Shown here in pieces: positions 43,178 to 54,400 of a stretch of 64,000 nt of DNA. Position numbers and translations under genes: made by a program. The DNA is taken from the NCBI GenBank assembly GCA_000953735.1, contig LN554852.1, positions 3,545,846 through 3,609,845 of the forward strand. The letters run 5' to 3'. This DNA comes from Moritella viscosa (GTDB taxonomy: Bacteria > Pseudomonadota > Gammaproteobacteria > Enterobacterales > Moritellaceae). Each line of letters begins with the position of its first letter. The stretch's first letter is position 1. Below the pieces are notes generated by a model that saw only the letters and a program-made list of their open reading frames with translations, made no database searches and was not told where the DNA came from.

Positions 43178-45108
43178 TATTGAGCGTATACTTTTACATC
43201 TTGCGGCACTGAAATATAACCTTGATATCCCTCTGCACGTAACGGTTTTATTCTTTCAAGTTGCTGACGATTTTCTATCGCGGTAATAATCACATCAATA
43301 TTTAATCCTTTACCAATATTGATCAACGCACGACATAATTCATTGTTCTGCTGATTATTACTATAAATAGATAACGATTGATCTAATTTCACATAATCAG
43401 GTTTCAATTGCTGTAAATAACTTAATGACCCCATTTGACGACCGCATTGATCAATACCAAAATTAGCCCCGTATCGACGAACAATCCCCGCTAATTGCGA
43501 ACTTTCGTGAGGATTATTACTCGCGGCTGACTCGGTTATTTCAAAATAAATTTGGTCTGCGGATAACGTATTTTGTAAAAAATGCGCTAACCAAGAATGA
43601 AACGTCGGATCGAGCAAACTATCCTGAGTTAAATTAACTGCCACAGGTTCTTTATTTAGAGCAAGTATATTTTGCGAAATTAAGCTTTCTAATAAACAGC
43701 GATCAAGTTGACTGCCTAACGATAATAGCTCAACATACGGCATAAATTGCCCTGCTTTAACCTGTTGACCATCAATATTCAAGCGGCAATAAAGTTCTCG
43801 CTGCAATACTTCACCACTATCCATCTGTAAGATAGGCTGCCATTGAAATACAAACTGGTTATGACTAATTGCCGTTAATAGACGTTGGCGCCACTCTTCT
43901 CGGTTAAATTCATGTTGGCAATGGCTATCAAACCAGCTACTCATCTTATTATCGGTAAGTGCTTGTTGCAATGCATTATCCGCTTGAGCGAGTAATTCAG
44001 AAGGAGAAATCTCATCATTTCGTTCCGTTACCCCTATCGCGAAGTCACGATTAGGCATGCAACCAGCTTTAAACATCTCTTGATTAATTAAACGAATAAG
44101 CGCTTGTAAATAAGACGCTATTTGCTGATGATCACCTTTAGTAATTAAAAACGCAAATTCTGTATTTGAAATACGAGCAATAACACATTCAGCAACACCG
44201 GGTAATTGTTCTGTCATACGTAATGCGAGCACTCGAATACTTTCATCACGGACTTGATAACCATATTTACTGTGTACTTCATTCAGCCAGTCTAATTTGG
44301 CTAGCAACAAGCCGCCATAACTTGGGTCTGTTAACCAACTTGTGATTTGCCCTGTTAAATACTGTCTATTTGGTAAGTTCGATACCGCATCAACAAGATT
44401 GTCATGCTTTAAACTATCGACTTCGTCATCCAGAGTTTGAAATACTTGTTTAAGCTGTCCCGACATCGAGTTTATTGCTGTTACTACCAATCGTAACTCT
44501 GCAGTAGCAGGTAAGTCCATATCAGGGTTAAATACCCGCTGTGATATATCACTAGCATGGCTAGCAATATCATGTAACGGCTTAAGTAAATATTTAAGAT
44601 GAAAATGTAATACAAAAATAGATATCAAAAATAAAAGAGAGATAATCAATAACGTATTATTCATTACCCGCCACAATTCACGATAACCTAATCCAGGATG
44701 CGCTTCTATTTTTAATTTTGCGAGTTGTAACCAACCCGATTGAATTAAACTTTCTTTGGTTTGAACCTCAAATAATCCAAGATCAATGAACCACTGTGGT
44801 ACCCCTTCAACGACAATTGGATTTTCCCATGATTGCTGCTTTTGATCGGCAAGCCAAGTTAAATTAACCTTACGATAAAAACCACCCTCAAAAATGACAT
44901 TTACCAAAGTCTCAACCGCAGCGATATCGCCCGTTTGTAAATGTGGTTTTAACATCAAACTTAATGATGTAGTCGTATTATTAAGTTCAGACTCCATCTG
45001 ATTAGCCATGAAATCACGTGTTTCTGTAAATTGAAAATACACCAGACTCGACATTACTAAGACAAATAAACCAAATAATAATGAATAGATCTGTTTAAAC
45101 AAGGTCAT
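43177..45108 (-). CDS. lapD: LapD-type c-di-GMP receptor (degenerate GGDEF-EAL)
   Basis: 643 aa. Two membrane helices (about residues 7-25 and 150-172) bracket a periplasmic LapD/MoxY-like domain, followed by HAMP, GGDEF and EAL domains. GGDEF reads SNTEF and the EAL motif reads ELYCRL, and DDFG reads IDQCGR. All are unfit for catalysis, but the EAL fold can still bind c-di-GMP. In Pseudomonas such a LapD captures the LapG protease when c-di-GMP is high. The gene is last in the lap operon, 5 nt after lapG, so adhesin, exporter and release control are made together. Confidence 0.93.
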   Translation of the reverse strand: MTLFKQIYSLLFGLFVLVMSSLVYFQFTETRDFMANQMESELNNTTTSLSLMLKPHLQTGDIAAVETLVNVIFEGGFYRKVNLTWLADQKQQSWENPIVVEGVPQWFIDLGLFEVQTKESLIQSGWLQLAKLKIEAHPGLGYRELWRVMNNTLLIISLLFLISIFVLHFHLKYLLKPLHDIASHASDISQRVFNPDMDLPATAELRLVVTAINSMSGQLKQVFQTLDDEVDSLKHDNLVDAVSNLPNRQYLTGQITSWLTDPSYGGLLLAKLDWLNEVHSKYGYQVRDESIRVLALRMTEQLPGVAECVIARISNTEFAFLITKGDHQQIASYLQALIRLINQEMFKAGCMPNRDFAIGVTERNDEISPSELLAQADNALQQALTDNKMSSWFDSHCQHEFNREEWRQRLLTAISHNQFVFQWQPILQMDSGEVLQRELYCRLNIDGQQVKAGQFMPYVELLSLGSQLDRCLLESLISQNILALNKEPVAVNLTQDSLLDPTFHSWLAHFLQNTLSADQIYFEITESAASNNPHESSQLAGIVRRYGANFGIDQCGRQMGSLSYLQQLKPDYVKLDQSLSIYSNNQQNNELCRALINIGKGLNIDVIITAIENRQQLERIKPLRAEGYQGYISVPQDVKVYAQ

Positions 45109-45113
45109 TAATT

Positions 45114-45824
45114 TTACTCCAAACTCAGCTTAGGTTGCATCATACTGGACACACCCATTCGCTGATTTAAATTACTCCAACGCTTTAATCGCTGTGATTT
45201 ACCGGCCAAAATTCCTTGGCCCTTTTCTTTGTTCAACCATAATTGCTTACCGTTAAAACTGTATACAGGTAATAAATCATTGCGTTGATCTGCAGGCTTT
45301 ATTTCGCCATCAATATTATCCAAAATTAATGGGATGGAGCCAGGTGTAGGATAATAAGCGACAACCATATGGTATTGATTTAGAGTCAATGACTTCACCA
45401 TAGTGATACGCATTTTTTCATCTTCAATACCTACCTCTAATAAGCTAAAATATTTCGCAATAGCAAAATCCTCACAATCCCCACCATTAGCACCGATAAA
45501 CTCCAATGGAGTAGCCCAATAATTTTCTTTTCCCCAAAGCTTAATATCATCAATAAATATCAACTGATTAAAAAAACCATTGACCTTATTCAGTTTATCT
45601 TCCAATGGAAGCGCCCTGCTTGATGCCATAATCTGTAGCCAAGTACGCCCTCTGAGAGCAGCTCTTTCACCATAATTTTTATCTAACGCAATAATAATGC
45701 CTTGATCGTTTAAGCGGGCAGTTGGATTTGCAGATAACTCCCATAACCAACTAGAGAAAAATAAAAATATAACGACTACACACTTATGACTCACTTTATT
45801 TGGCACTACACTAACCTGTAACAA
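45114..45824 (-). CDS. lapG: LapG-type periplasmic cysteine protease
   Basis: 236 aa at most. The N-terminal hydrophobic leader (VVVIFLFFSSWLW) suggests export. The triad of the family (PF06035) is visible: Cys in GANGGDCEDFAI, His in LNQYHMVVAYY and Asp in LILDNIDGEI. It cuts the adhesin after a di-alanine site, releasing it from the cell. No ATG exists near the start: TTG at 45824 has no ribosome site, and GTG at 45806 has AGG upstream and is the better guess. It ends 5 nt before lapD. Confidence 0.92.
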   Translation of the reverse strand: MLQVSVVPNKVSHKCVVVIFLFFSSWLWELSANPTARLNDQGIIIALDKNYGERAALRGRTWLQIMASSRALPLEDKLNKVNGFFNQLIFIDDIKLWGKENYWATPLEFIGANGGDCEDFAIAKYFSLLEVGIEDEKMRITMVKSLTLNQYHMVVAYYPTPGSIPLILDNIDGEIKPADQRNDLLPVYSFNGKQLWLNKEKGQGILAGKSQRLKRWSNLNQRMGVSSMMQPKLSLE

Positions 45825-45848
45825 TATGACTATGAATAGATATAAGCA

Positions 45849-46445
45849 TTATTTATCAACACTGTAAATATTCCATTTCATATCTTTAGTCGTGCTTTCA
45901 CTCGTAAGCTCAGCCACAATACGTCTATTTTTGGCATGTGCGCTTTTCGTATTACCATCATCGAGTATCCGCTCAAAGCCATAGCCAACCGCAGACACTC
46001 TGGATGTCGCAATACCAAAATTATTCACCAAAATGTTCATCACAGCTTGTGCACGCTCTTGAGATAAACGCATATTTAATGATTTACTGCCTAATTTACT
46101 CGTGTGTCCTTCAATAACAACTTCAGTAGCAAGGTGTTTTTTCATAAAATTGGCTAACGCTTCAATATCACCAAAATATCGTTTACTCACGACTGCCGAA
46201 TTACTGGCAAAGTTAACTTTTAGCTCTTGCCTCACTTTATTAATAATATCAGCACCACAACCATAATTATCCACTTTAGAACCAGCAAAAGAAGCAGGGC
46301 ATTTTTCTCTACTTGTGATAACACCATCGTTATCAGCGTCACTCAAATCCTGCAGTTGAATCTGTGTATTATCTGCCATATCAACAATAGGTGTCGTACA
46401 TGCCATTAATAAAAATGACGAAATCAAAACAATAATATATTTCAT
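45849..46445 (-). CDS. OmpA-family lipoprotein within the lap operon
   Basis: 198 aa. The lipobox is LLMAC (residues 12-16). A short thrombospondin-type Ca-binding loop (DADNDGVITSREKCP) precedes a C-terminal OmpA peptidoglycan-binding domain (VVIEGHTSKLGSKSLNMRLS and NRRIVAEL). It overlaps the lapE stop by 1 nt (TAATG) and lies 24 nt before lapG. A role in anchoring the outer-membrane exporter to peptidoglycan is inference. Confidence 0.88.
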   Translation of the reverse strand: MKYIIVLISSFLLMACTTPIVDMADNTQIQLQDLSDADNDGVITSREKCPASFAGSKVDNYGCGADIINKVRQELKVNFASNSAVVSKRYFGDIEALANFMKKHLATEVVIEGHTSKLGSKSLNMRLSQERAQAVMNILVNNFGIATSRVSAVGYGFERILDDGNTKSAHAKNRRIVAELTSESTTKDMKWNIYSVDK

Positions 46446-47857
46446 TACTTAACGCCTCCAGCATATTCATCTTCACCCATCCAAATATCAGGTCTGGTTA
46501 CCCGTAATGAATCTAATAATTGCCCTGTCGCATTTAATAAACGATAACGTGCAATTATTTCACTAAATTCTGCATCAACAAATTCTTTACGAGCTTGAAA
46601 TAATTCATTTTCAGTATCAAGTAAGTCCAATAGGCTACGTTGGCCTAATTTGAATTGCTGTTCATAAGCGGCTTGTGAATCTTTCGATGCCACAACATGC
46701 GCTTGTATATAATATTTTTGTTCGTTTAATAGTTCATATGCATTCCAGGCTAAGTTATACCCTTCCGTCACCTGACGATGTGCAGTTTTATTTAGCTCAC
46801 TTGCTTCTGTAATTTTATAAGCCATTTCCCGTGCGTACGCTTTATCACGTCCCCCAGAATATAAGTTATAAGAAAAGCGAACCATGGCGACTACGTCATT
46901 GTTATGACCGCCAACACCCGATGTGCCATTATGCCCATCTTCACCATCAAGATCGTTATTAAAATTAGCATCAACCTCAAACGTCACTTTCGGATAGTAA
47001 TTTGAATTTGCTGCATCATATTGATAATGAGCAGCAGTAATATCATTAGTCGATGATTTAATGATTGGATGATTAGCTAATGCTTGGTCTAAACCAATGA
47101 GTCTATCTGCAGGTAATAAATCAGCGTCAGGTACCGGTACGATAAGGTTATCAGCGCGTTGCTCTGTCACACGGTAAAATTGTGCTTCTGCATCAAGGTA
47201 ATTATTCTTTGCTGAAATAACATTAGATTGTGCTCGAGCCAAGCGACCTGTAATTTGAGAAAGATCAGCAATACTGCCTAACCCAGAATCTGTCCGTTGT
47301 TTTATTTGGCTATAAATGGTCTTATGCGTTGTTAAATTCTTTTCAGACAACACCAAGATCTGCTTTGTTTTTAATAAGTTAGTGTACACCTTCGTTACTT
47401 CTAGCGCTACGTCTTCCGCAGTACTGAATAACCGCCATTGCTCAGCACTCGTTTCATGAATTGTACGACTCACATCGCTTGATGTTTGAAAACCACTAAA
47501 CAAACTTTGCTTTAAACTAATACCGAATTCACCACGGCGTAATTCTTCAGTGTTATCGTGATCATTGACATCACTCTTTCTCGTCCCCGGGCTGTTAGTA
47601 TATTCATAGCCATAACCCCCAGTGACATCAATACTCGGTAAATGCCCAGATGAAGCTTGCTTAACCTGTTCTTCACGTACTTTAAATTTACTAAAAGCAA
47701 TGCGGATCTCAGGGTGACTACTTAGCGTCAGCGCAACAGCCTGCTCTAACGATTGTGCATTTACCATCGTAGGGAAAACTATAGCTGAACACATTATCGC
47801 AGAATAAAGGAAACCCTTACAGCCTCTTTGTTCCGAGTGAAAATTAGTGGGGTTCAT
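46445..47857 (-). CDS. lapE: TolC-family outer-membrane exporter of the lap system
   Basis: 470 aa from the ATG at 47857, chosen because GGAG lies 6 nt upstream; the frame continues to 47893 without support. A signal peptide ends VNAQS, and the mature start QSLEQAVALTLSSHPEIRIA is typical of TolC-like proteins. Two internal repeats are rich in helical heptads. It forms the outer-membrane channel for the type I secretion system with LapB and LapC. It lies 37 nt after lapC and overlaps the OmpA lipoprotein start. Confidence 0.9.
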   Translation of the reverse strand: MNPTNFHSEQRGCKGFLYSAIMCSAIVFPTMVNAQSLEQAVALTLSSHPEIRIAFSKFKVREEQVKQASSGHLPSIDVTGGYGYEYTNSPGTRKSDVNDHDNTEELRRGEFGISLKQSLFSGFQTSSDVSRTIHETSAEQWRLFSTAEDVALEVTKVYTNLLKTKQILVLSEKNLTTHKTIYSQIKQRTDSGLGSIADLSQITGRLARAQSNVISAKNNYLDAEAQFYRVTEQRADNLIVPVPDADLLPADRLIGLDQALANHPIIKSSTNDITAAHYQYDAANSNYYPKVTFEVDANFNNDLDGEDGHNGTSGVGGHNNDVVAMVRFSYNLYSGGRDKAYAREMAYKITEASELNKTAHRQVTEGYNLAWNAYELLNEQKYYIQAHVVASKDSQAAYEQQFKLGQRSLLDLLDTENELFQARKEFVDAEFSEIIARYRLLNATGQLLDSLRVTRPDIWMGEDEYAGGVK

Positions 47858-47894
47858 GTTATCTCCATTTTTATTATATCTTTTAAATAGCAAT

Positions 47895-49262
47895 TTATAA
47901 CTCCCTAAGTGCCATTGCTTTAGCCCTTAAAACAGGATTTAATATATATTCTAATACCGTACGTTTACCTATCATCACATCAACAGATGTCATCATTCCG
48001 GGAATTATTGGCATATCGTGATTCCCCTGAATATCAGAAATTTTAGTACGGACACGAATAATATAAAAACTATTACCGTCTTCATCCTGAGTTGTATCCG
48101 CACTTATGTGCTCAACAACCCCTTTTAACCCTCCATAACGAGTAAAATCATATGCAGTGATTTTCACCACTGCCGGTAAGCCTAGATGAATAAAAGCAAT
48201 ATCTTTCGGTTTTATTTTGGCTTCAATCAGTAATTTATCTTCAGTTGGTACAATCTCTAATAACACTTGGCCCGGCTGTACAACGCCACCCATGGTGGTG
48301 ATATGCAAGGTTTTGATAGTACCAACTACAGGTGAAATGATTAGTGCTTTTTCTACCTTGTCTTTAACCCCAACTTGCGCCTCGGTAATACGTGAAAACT
48401 GATCTTGTAATTCATTTAACTGTTCTCGTGCATCTGCACGATAATTAAGTACCGCTTCACGACGCTTTAACACCGCTTCTGCCATCGCCGCTTTTAATTT
48501 CGGTACTAATAAACGAATAGAATTCAACTCACCTTTAATACTGTTAACACTCCGCTCTAATTTTAATAATTCCACTTCCGGTACTATGTTCTTTTCCGCT
48601 AAAGGTCGCGTCAATTCAATTTCCCGCAAAGCCAATTTATAACTGATTTCCAAGGTTTTTATTTTTGACTTTAATTCCCTGCTTTCTTCATGACGCTGTT
48701 GAATTTGCTGGCCCTGAATCGCAACCTGATTACTAAGACTATCTAACCCCGTCTGATATTCATCTTGTTGACGTTCGACAAGATGGGGTAAATTCTGATT
48801 TAAATCATCAGGAAATATCAAGGTTTTTTTGGCTATCTTAATTTGTAATTTCCAGTCTGGAACATCGGCAACCAAGATACTCGCTAACTCACTGCGCAAA
48901 CGAATAATATCCGCCCGCAAGCTATCAACTTCTTGACGTTGTTCTGCTAGGTCTGCTCGAAAACGTGTATCATCGATTCTCGCAAGCGGCTGGTCTTTAC
49001 GTACTACCATACCCTCAGTTACATATAGCTGTTGTAAAATACCACCATCTAAACTCTGAATAATCTGGATCTGCGAAGAAGGTACGACCTTACCCATCCC
49101 CGTTGCCACTCGGTCTAATTTTGCAAAGTAAGCCCAAATAATAAAGCTAAGTACAAATGCAGCCAATGCCCAAATAGTTAATCTGTGAACTTGAGGTGTT
49201 TGCGCTAACATAGCGCCGTACACATCATCGGCCATCTCTAAGTCTTTTTTACTTATCTTCAT
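47895..49262 (-). CDS. lapC: Membrane-fusion protein of the lap type I exporter
   Basis: 455 aa. One N-terminal membrane helix (LTIWALAAFVLSFIIWAYF, about residues 24-42) is followed by a biotinyl-lipoyl half (VVPSSQIQIIQSLDGGILQQ), a long coiled-coil (about residues 105-290, rich in Glu/Lys/Leu) and a beta-barrel end with GTIKTLHITTMGGVVQPGQ. This is HlyD/LapC architecture. The start overlaps the lapB stop by ATGA. It links the ABC transporter to the TolC-like channel. Confidence 0.92.
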   Translation of the reverse strand: MKISKKDLEMADDVYGAMLAQTPQVHRLTIWALAAFVLSFIIWAYFAKLDRVATGMGKVVPSSQIQIIQSLDGGILQQLYVTEGMVVRKDQPLARIDDTRFRADLAEQRQEVDSLRADIIRLRSELASILVADVPDWKLQIKIAKKTLIFPDDLNQNLPHLVERQQDEYQTGLDSLSNQVAIQGQQIQQRHEESRELKSKIKTLEISYKLALREIELTRPLAEKNIVPEVELLKLERSVNSIKGELNSIRLLVPKLKAAMAEAVLKRREAVLNYRADAREQLNELQDQFSRITEAQVGVKDKVEKALIISPVVGTIKTLHITTMGGVVQPGQVLLEIVPTEDKLLIEAKIKPKDIAFIHLGLPAVVKITAYDFTRYGGLKGVVEHISADTTQDEDGNSFYIIRVRTKISDIQGNHDMPIIPGMMTSVDVMIGKRTVLEYILNPVLRAKAMALREL

Positions 49263-51436
49263 TGCACAGTTCCCGGTGTCAGCAGCCCATTTTTCAACTT
49301 ATTTAAAACAACCTCTTTACTGCCATCAGCAACCAAATGACCTTTATCTAATACTATAATCCGATCAACTAAGTGCAACAATTGCATTTTGTGAGTTATC
49401 AATACTAACGTGCGATCTTGCGCGATGACTTTCATAGATTGCAAGAATTGCTTTTCTGCCCGAGCATCCAAACTTGCAGTTGGCTCATCAAGTAATAATA
49501 TTTGTGGTTCATTTAAGATCGCGCGCGCTAAGGCAATAGATTGACGTTGACCGCGAGATAATGCTTTACCGCCTTCTCCAACTTGCTGATCTAAGCCCTG
49601 TGAATCAAGATCTGTAAATATATTTACCCCAGATAATTGTACCGCGCGAATAAGCTGATATTCAGTTACTTGTTTAGCTCCAAACAAAATATTTTCGCGA
49701 ATAGTACCGTGAAACAAGGTTATATCCTGTGGTAAATAGCCAAAGTTACGGCGTAAATCACTTGGGTGGATCTGCTTATGATTCATGCCATCATAGTGCA
49801 GGCTACCCATAGTCGGCTGGTATAAACCTAACAAGAGTTTCGCGAGGGTACTTTTCCCTGAGCCATTACGACCAATCACAGCGACTTTTTCCCCTGGTTT
49901 AATTGCTAAAGACAGCGGATATAAACTCGGTTTATCAATGTCAGGATAACTAAAACCAAGCTGTTCTAAAGTAATATTACCTTCAAGTTTACGACGACTA
50001 ATCAAATGCGCTTTGTCTTCAAATTCATCTTCTTGCGCCATGATCGCATCAAGTTGACGCATGGCACTCATGGTTTGATTTGAGCGAGTCATTAATGAGG
50101 CTATTTTTGCCATCGGCGCTATTGCACGGCTCGATAACATAACCGCAGCAATAATAGCCCCCATCGAAATAGTATTATCCGCAACTCGATAAACGCCTAA
50201 GACCACCACACCGATTACCGACACTTGCACAATAAAACTTGCAACATTAGACACGGAATTAGTTAATACTTTAGATTTAAGCTGCCAGCTAGAGATATGA
50301 CCAAGCATCTGCTGCCAGCTATTTTGCACCACACCTTCCGCGCCGTTAGCTTTAATCAGTTCTAAAACCGATAAACTTTCAATTAAATGGCCGTGCCGCA
50401 GGCTAGAAAATTTATTACTTTCTTCGATAGCATGACGTAAACGCGGCTGAATAAGCAAGGTATAACCTATGATTAATAAAGTTGCGACAACAGAAAATAT
50501 CACGAGGTCTCCAGCAACAAGCCAGATAATAAACATGAATAACAGCGCAAATGGCAGGTCAACTAAGGCCGTTATCGTCGCCGAAGATAAAAACTCCCGC
50601 ACACTATCAAATTCACTGAGCTGTTTGGCCATGCCTCCGACACTGGCGGCGCGTTTTTCTAACGGCATACCAATCACTTTAGCAAACAATTTAGCTGAGG
50701 TTTGTAAATCAATTTTCTTACCTGCGACATCAATAAGGTAACCACGTAATTGCTTCATAATAAAGTCAAATATGTAAGCAATGGTCGCACCAATCGCTAA
50801 TACCCAAAGTGATTCAAAAGCTAAATTGGGTACCACTTTGTCGTACACATTCATCACAAATAACGGAGATGCTAACGCAAATAAATTAACCAAAATAGAC
50901 GCGATAATAACATCACGATAAATCGGCGCAGCAGACGTTATTGTTTCCCATAACCAGTGTTTTTTAGTTTCATGTAGGTGTACATCAAAATCACGGTCAC
51001 CATGATATTGCTGCTTGATCAAAAACAGATAACCAACATAGATAGCTTCTAGTTCAGCGATCGTTAATGATATTTCACCGCCAGTTTCAGGCATTGAGAT
51101 AATTGCTTTGTCTTGACTAAAATCCAGTTCCTGCAATACGCAGGCTTTTTGATCTTTTAATAACAAAATACACGGTAATAGCATACCCGGTAATTCATTC
51201 AGACCTTTTTGACTGAGTTTAGCACTCAGGCCCGCACGCCCAGCCGCTTGTGGCATTAACTCGGGAGTAAGATTCGCTCCCGATATAGACAAGCCTGCTG
51301 TGAGCGCGTCAGCGGAACAAGGATTGCCAAAGTGCTCAGTGAGCAAAATTAAGCAATCCAGTAGTGCATCCTCAGTAACATGCAAAGAAGATTTGATTGT
51401 CCACTGTGTCTTATTTTCAGTTTTACTAGAGTCCAC
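49259..51436 (-). CDS. lapB: LapB-type ABC exporter for the adhesin (type I secretion)
   Basis: 725 aa from a GTG at 51436 with GAGGGA about 10 nt upstream; an extension to 51454 would use TTG. Order: N-terminal C39-like domain, degenerate because the peptidase Cys is missing as in HlyB/LapB types; six membrane helices (about residues 165-450); ATPase with Walker A IGRNGSGKST, signature LSRGQRQS and Walker B ILLLDEPTAS. It moves the unfolded adhesin in one step across both membranes with LapC and the TolC channel. It lies 45 nt downstream of lapA. Confidence 0.93.
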   Translation of the reverse strand: MDSSKTENKTQWTIKSSLHVTEDALLDCLILLTEHFGNPCSADALTAGLSISGANLTPELMPQAAGRAGLSAKLSQKGLNELPGMLLPCILLLKDQKACVLQELDFSQDKAIISMPETGGEISLTIAELEAIYVGYLFLIKQQYHGDRDFDVHLHETKKHWLWETITSAAPIYRDVIIASILVNLFALASPLFVMNVYDKVVPNLAFESLWVLAIGATIAYIFDFIMKQLRGYLIDVAGKKIDLQTSAKLFAKVIGMPLEKRAASVGGMAKQLSEFDSVREFLSSATITALVDLPFALLFMFIIWLVAGDLVIFSVVATLLIIGYTLLIQPRLRHAIEESNKFSSLRHGHLIESLSVLELIKANGAEGVVQNSWQQMLGHISSWQLKSKVLTNSVSNVASFIVQVSVIGVVVLGVYRVADNTISMGAIIAAVMLSSRAIAPMAKIASLMTRSNQTMSAMRQLDAIMAQEDEFEDKAHLISRRKLEGNITLEQLGFSYPDIDKPSLYPLSLAIKPGEKVAVIGRNGSGKSTLAKLLLGLYQPTMGSLHYDGMNHKQIHPSDLRRNFGYLPQDITLFHGTIRENILFGAKQVTEYQLIRAVQLSGVNIFTDLDSQGLDQQVGEGGKALSRGQRQSIALARAILNEPQILLLDEPTASLDARAEKQFLQSMKVIAQDRTLVLITHKMQLLHLVDRIIVLDKGHLVADGSKEVVLNKLKNGLLTPGTVQ

Positions 51437-51481
51437 GTGTAATATTTCCCTCAAATTCCTTTAATAAACACACCAGTTGAT

Positions 51482-54400
51482 TTAGAAGATCAATGGATCT
51501 GCAACATCATCTAGTATGCTATTAATACCACTAGGACTGCTAATATCCACATTTGTATAAGCGTCTCTAAGATCTACGTCATCCAAAATAATCACTTGGC
51601 TGACTGCAGAACCTGCACCATCAGTGTGAATATTTATCGTTGTTGTAACGGTACCACCCGTTGCAGTAGCAAAACTAAAGTCAAGGTAATCATTAAGCTC
51701 TCCGCTATTTACACTTTGTAATAAATCACTAAGATCAAGCTTATCTTCATTTATATTAAAGTCGGTAATATGGTCAATGGCTGGTGCTTGCTCAGTTCCC
51801 TGATCACCATCCAACCAAACTGCGGTATCAATACCTGAGCCACCCGTTAATATGTCATTACCCGTACCACCAATTAATATATCATCATCAGCGCCACCGC
51901 TTAACGTATCTCCGCCATCTTGGCCCATTAATAAGTCATCGCCAGTACCACCATTGAGGATATCGACACCAGCACCAGCAACTAAGGAGTCATCACCCGC
52001 ATTACCAATAAGCGTATCCGCATTATCGCCACCAAGCAGGATTTCATCAAATTCACCACCAGTGATAGTTGCACCACTGACTTTTTCAAATGTCACTTCA
52101 GCTTGATCATTTGCACCGCTATTATTTAATGTATAGTCGAAACTTACGTCATTGATGTTACTATCTGAAGCAACTGTAACCTGAACAGTCTCAAGCGGCG
52201 CACCATTACCAATAACCGTTGCATTTGTCTCATCACTGATAGATGAGATTTCAGCTGATGCCCCTTTGGTGTCGTTGTGCATTAATGCCAACGTAGGGAT
52301 CTCTAATGTTGTAAAACCATTTTGGTTCGTTAGGATTAGATCTCGGTTAGCGTCAAGATTTGCTTGATATTCCAAATTGATCGTCATATTAAGCTGTTTA
52401 CTATCACCATCGTTATCGACAATAGTGATTTGAAAAATATCTTGTTCACCAGTAATGCTTTTATCTAATTCAACGTTGTAGCTGTAATTTAAGGTGGCTA
52501 AATCTAAGGTCAGAGTTCCGCCTTTCACTGTTACAACTGATATTTCCGAGTTTGCATCACCTGGTTGATAAGTATAAGTCACACCATCGATAGTAATTGT
52601 TGATATATAGCCACCATCAGCACCTAAAGCAGCGCCTGCATTTCCACTTGCAGCCAGTAATGAAACGTTACCACTAAGAATACCGCTATCAATCGTACTT
52701 AATAAAGTATCAGATAGCTCTGCAGCTGATGATATTTTGATAGTATTTGGTTCACTCTCACCACTATCATTCGTATTCGGATAACCAATAGGATTTAATT
52801 CATTTAATGAAGTGCTAGCACCAATACCAATCGAAAATGAGGTATCGATATTATTATTATCAAGGAAAGCTTCCCAAGTTGCTTGGTCTGTGCCATCAAT
52901 GTCATGACCTGAGGTTGGTGCACCATCAGAAATAAAGTAAACAAGTGATTTATCAGCCGCATTACCTGTAGGAGCTTGGTAATTGTCCATCACTGAATTT
53001 AGGGCTGCATCATAGTACGTCACACTTCCCGGGATAATTTGAGTTTCTAAATAATCCATAGCTGTAAATAAATCATCTTCAAACCACGGTGACTTAGTCG
53101 CTGCATAATTGAAGGCAACAAATTGGACATTAACATTACCCACTTTGTCATACTCTGCAAGCATACTCGTGATCGCTTCTTTGGCGACTTCCATACTAGT
53201 ACGCCCTGTACCATCGCCTGCTGACTGTCCCATTGAACCAGACTTGTCTAATACAACGGTTAAATTGACGGTATATGCTTCTGATGCGGCTTCCAGTGTC
53301 AACTCAACATTGTTGGCTACAGGTGCATCATCGACAATATTGACATTGAATTGTGCAGTAGTTTGATGCCCGCTATTTTGATCCGTTAACTGATAATTAA
53401 TAGTATCTACAGTACCATTACCGGCAACTTGAACTGCATTAGTTAAGGTATAAGTATAATCGCCCGCTCTATGACTACCGTCATCTTCGACATAAACAGT
53501 TAATGAACCTTGGTCCATATTAACTGTGACACTTGAGCTAGAACTAGCTGCAACCCCATCCACGGAAGTTATTACGGTTGACGCACCGATACCAGCGTCA
53601 TTATCTAATAAATTACCGGTAAGAACTGTTGTAGAAACCCCCTCAGCAGTGCCATCTGTTAAGCCTGATTCAAATACAGTACCGCTATCATTAAATGCGG
53701 TTGAATCCCCAGCATGTTTAATAGTTAAAGTCGCATCACTGCTGTCACCATCCGAATCAACAATGGTGTAATCAAAGGTTTCATCTGGTATCACACCATG
53801 ATCAGCAGGGATAATAGCGCCAGTCAATACAACGCTAGAATTACCGTGCTGGTACACAGAAATATAGGACACTTCAGAGCTAAATATAAATTCTTTAGAT
53901 ACTGTGTTATCAGGCTCACCATATACCCATGTTATACTATCAACTAAATTACCATTGATATCATAACCGTAAACACCAACATTCTCGTTACTACTTAAAT
54001 CAGCAAAGCTTAAATTCACCTTTTTCGTTGTAACACCTAAATCAAGAACGATTGATTCACCGTAATCAACCTTAGAAGAGTTACCATTACCAACGCCAAT
54101 ACCATTATTTGAAATATTTGAATGTGCAGTATTTGTCGCGTTATTGAGATTATTTGGGTTTAGCCCAGACTGAGGTGCATCACTCTGATAAACATTATAA
54201 TTATCTGCATTGATATCATTAAAACCGTAAACTGTAATACCCGCATCATTCCAACTAGATGATTCTAAGTTTCCATTAGCAATTGCTGTATCAGCCAAAT
54301 CAGAAGTGTACTGATAACTGCCATCATCATGAAAAGTTATTAAACCATTAGCAGTATCCAGTGTTAATTCACCATTAACTAAATTTTGGCCATTCACACT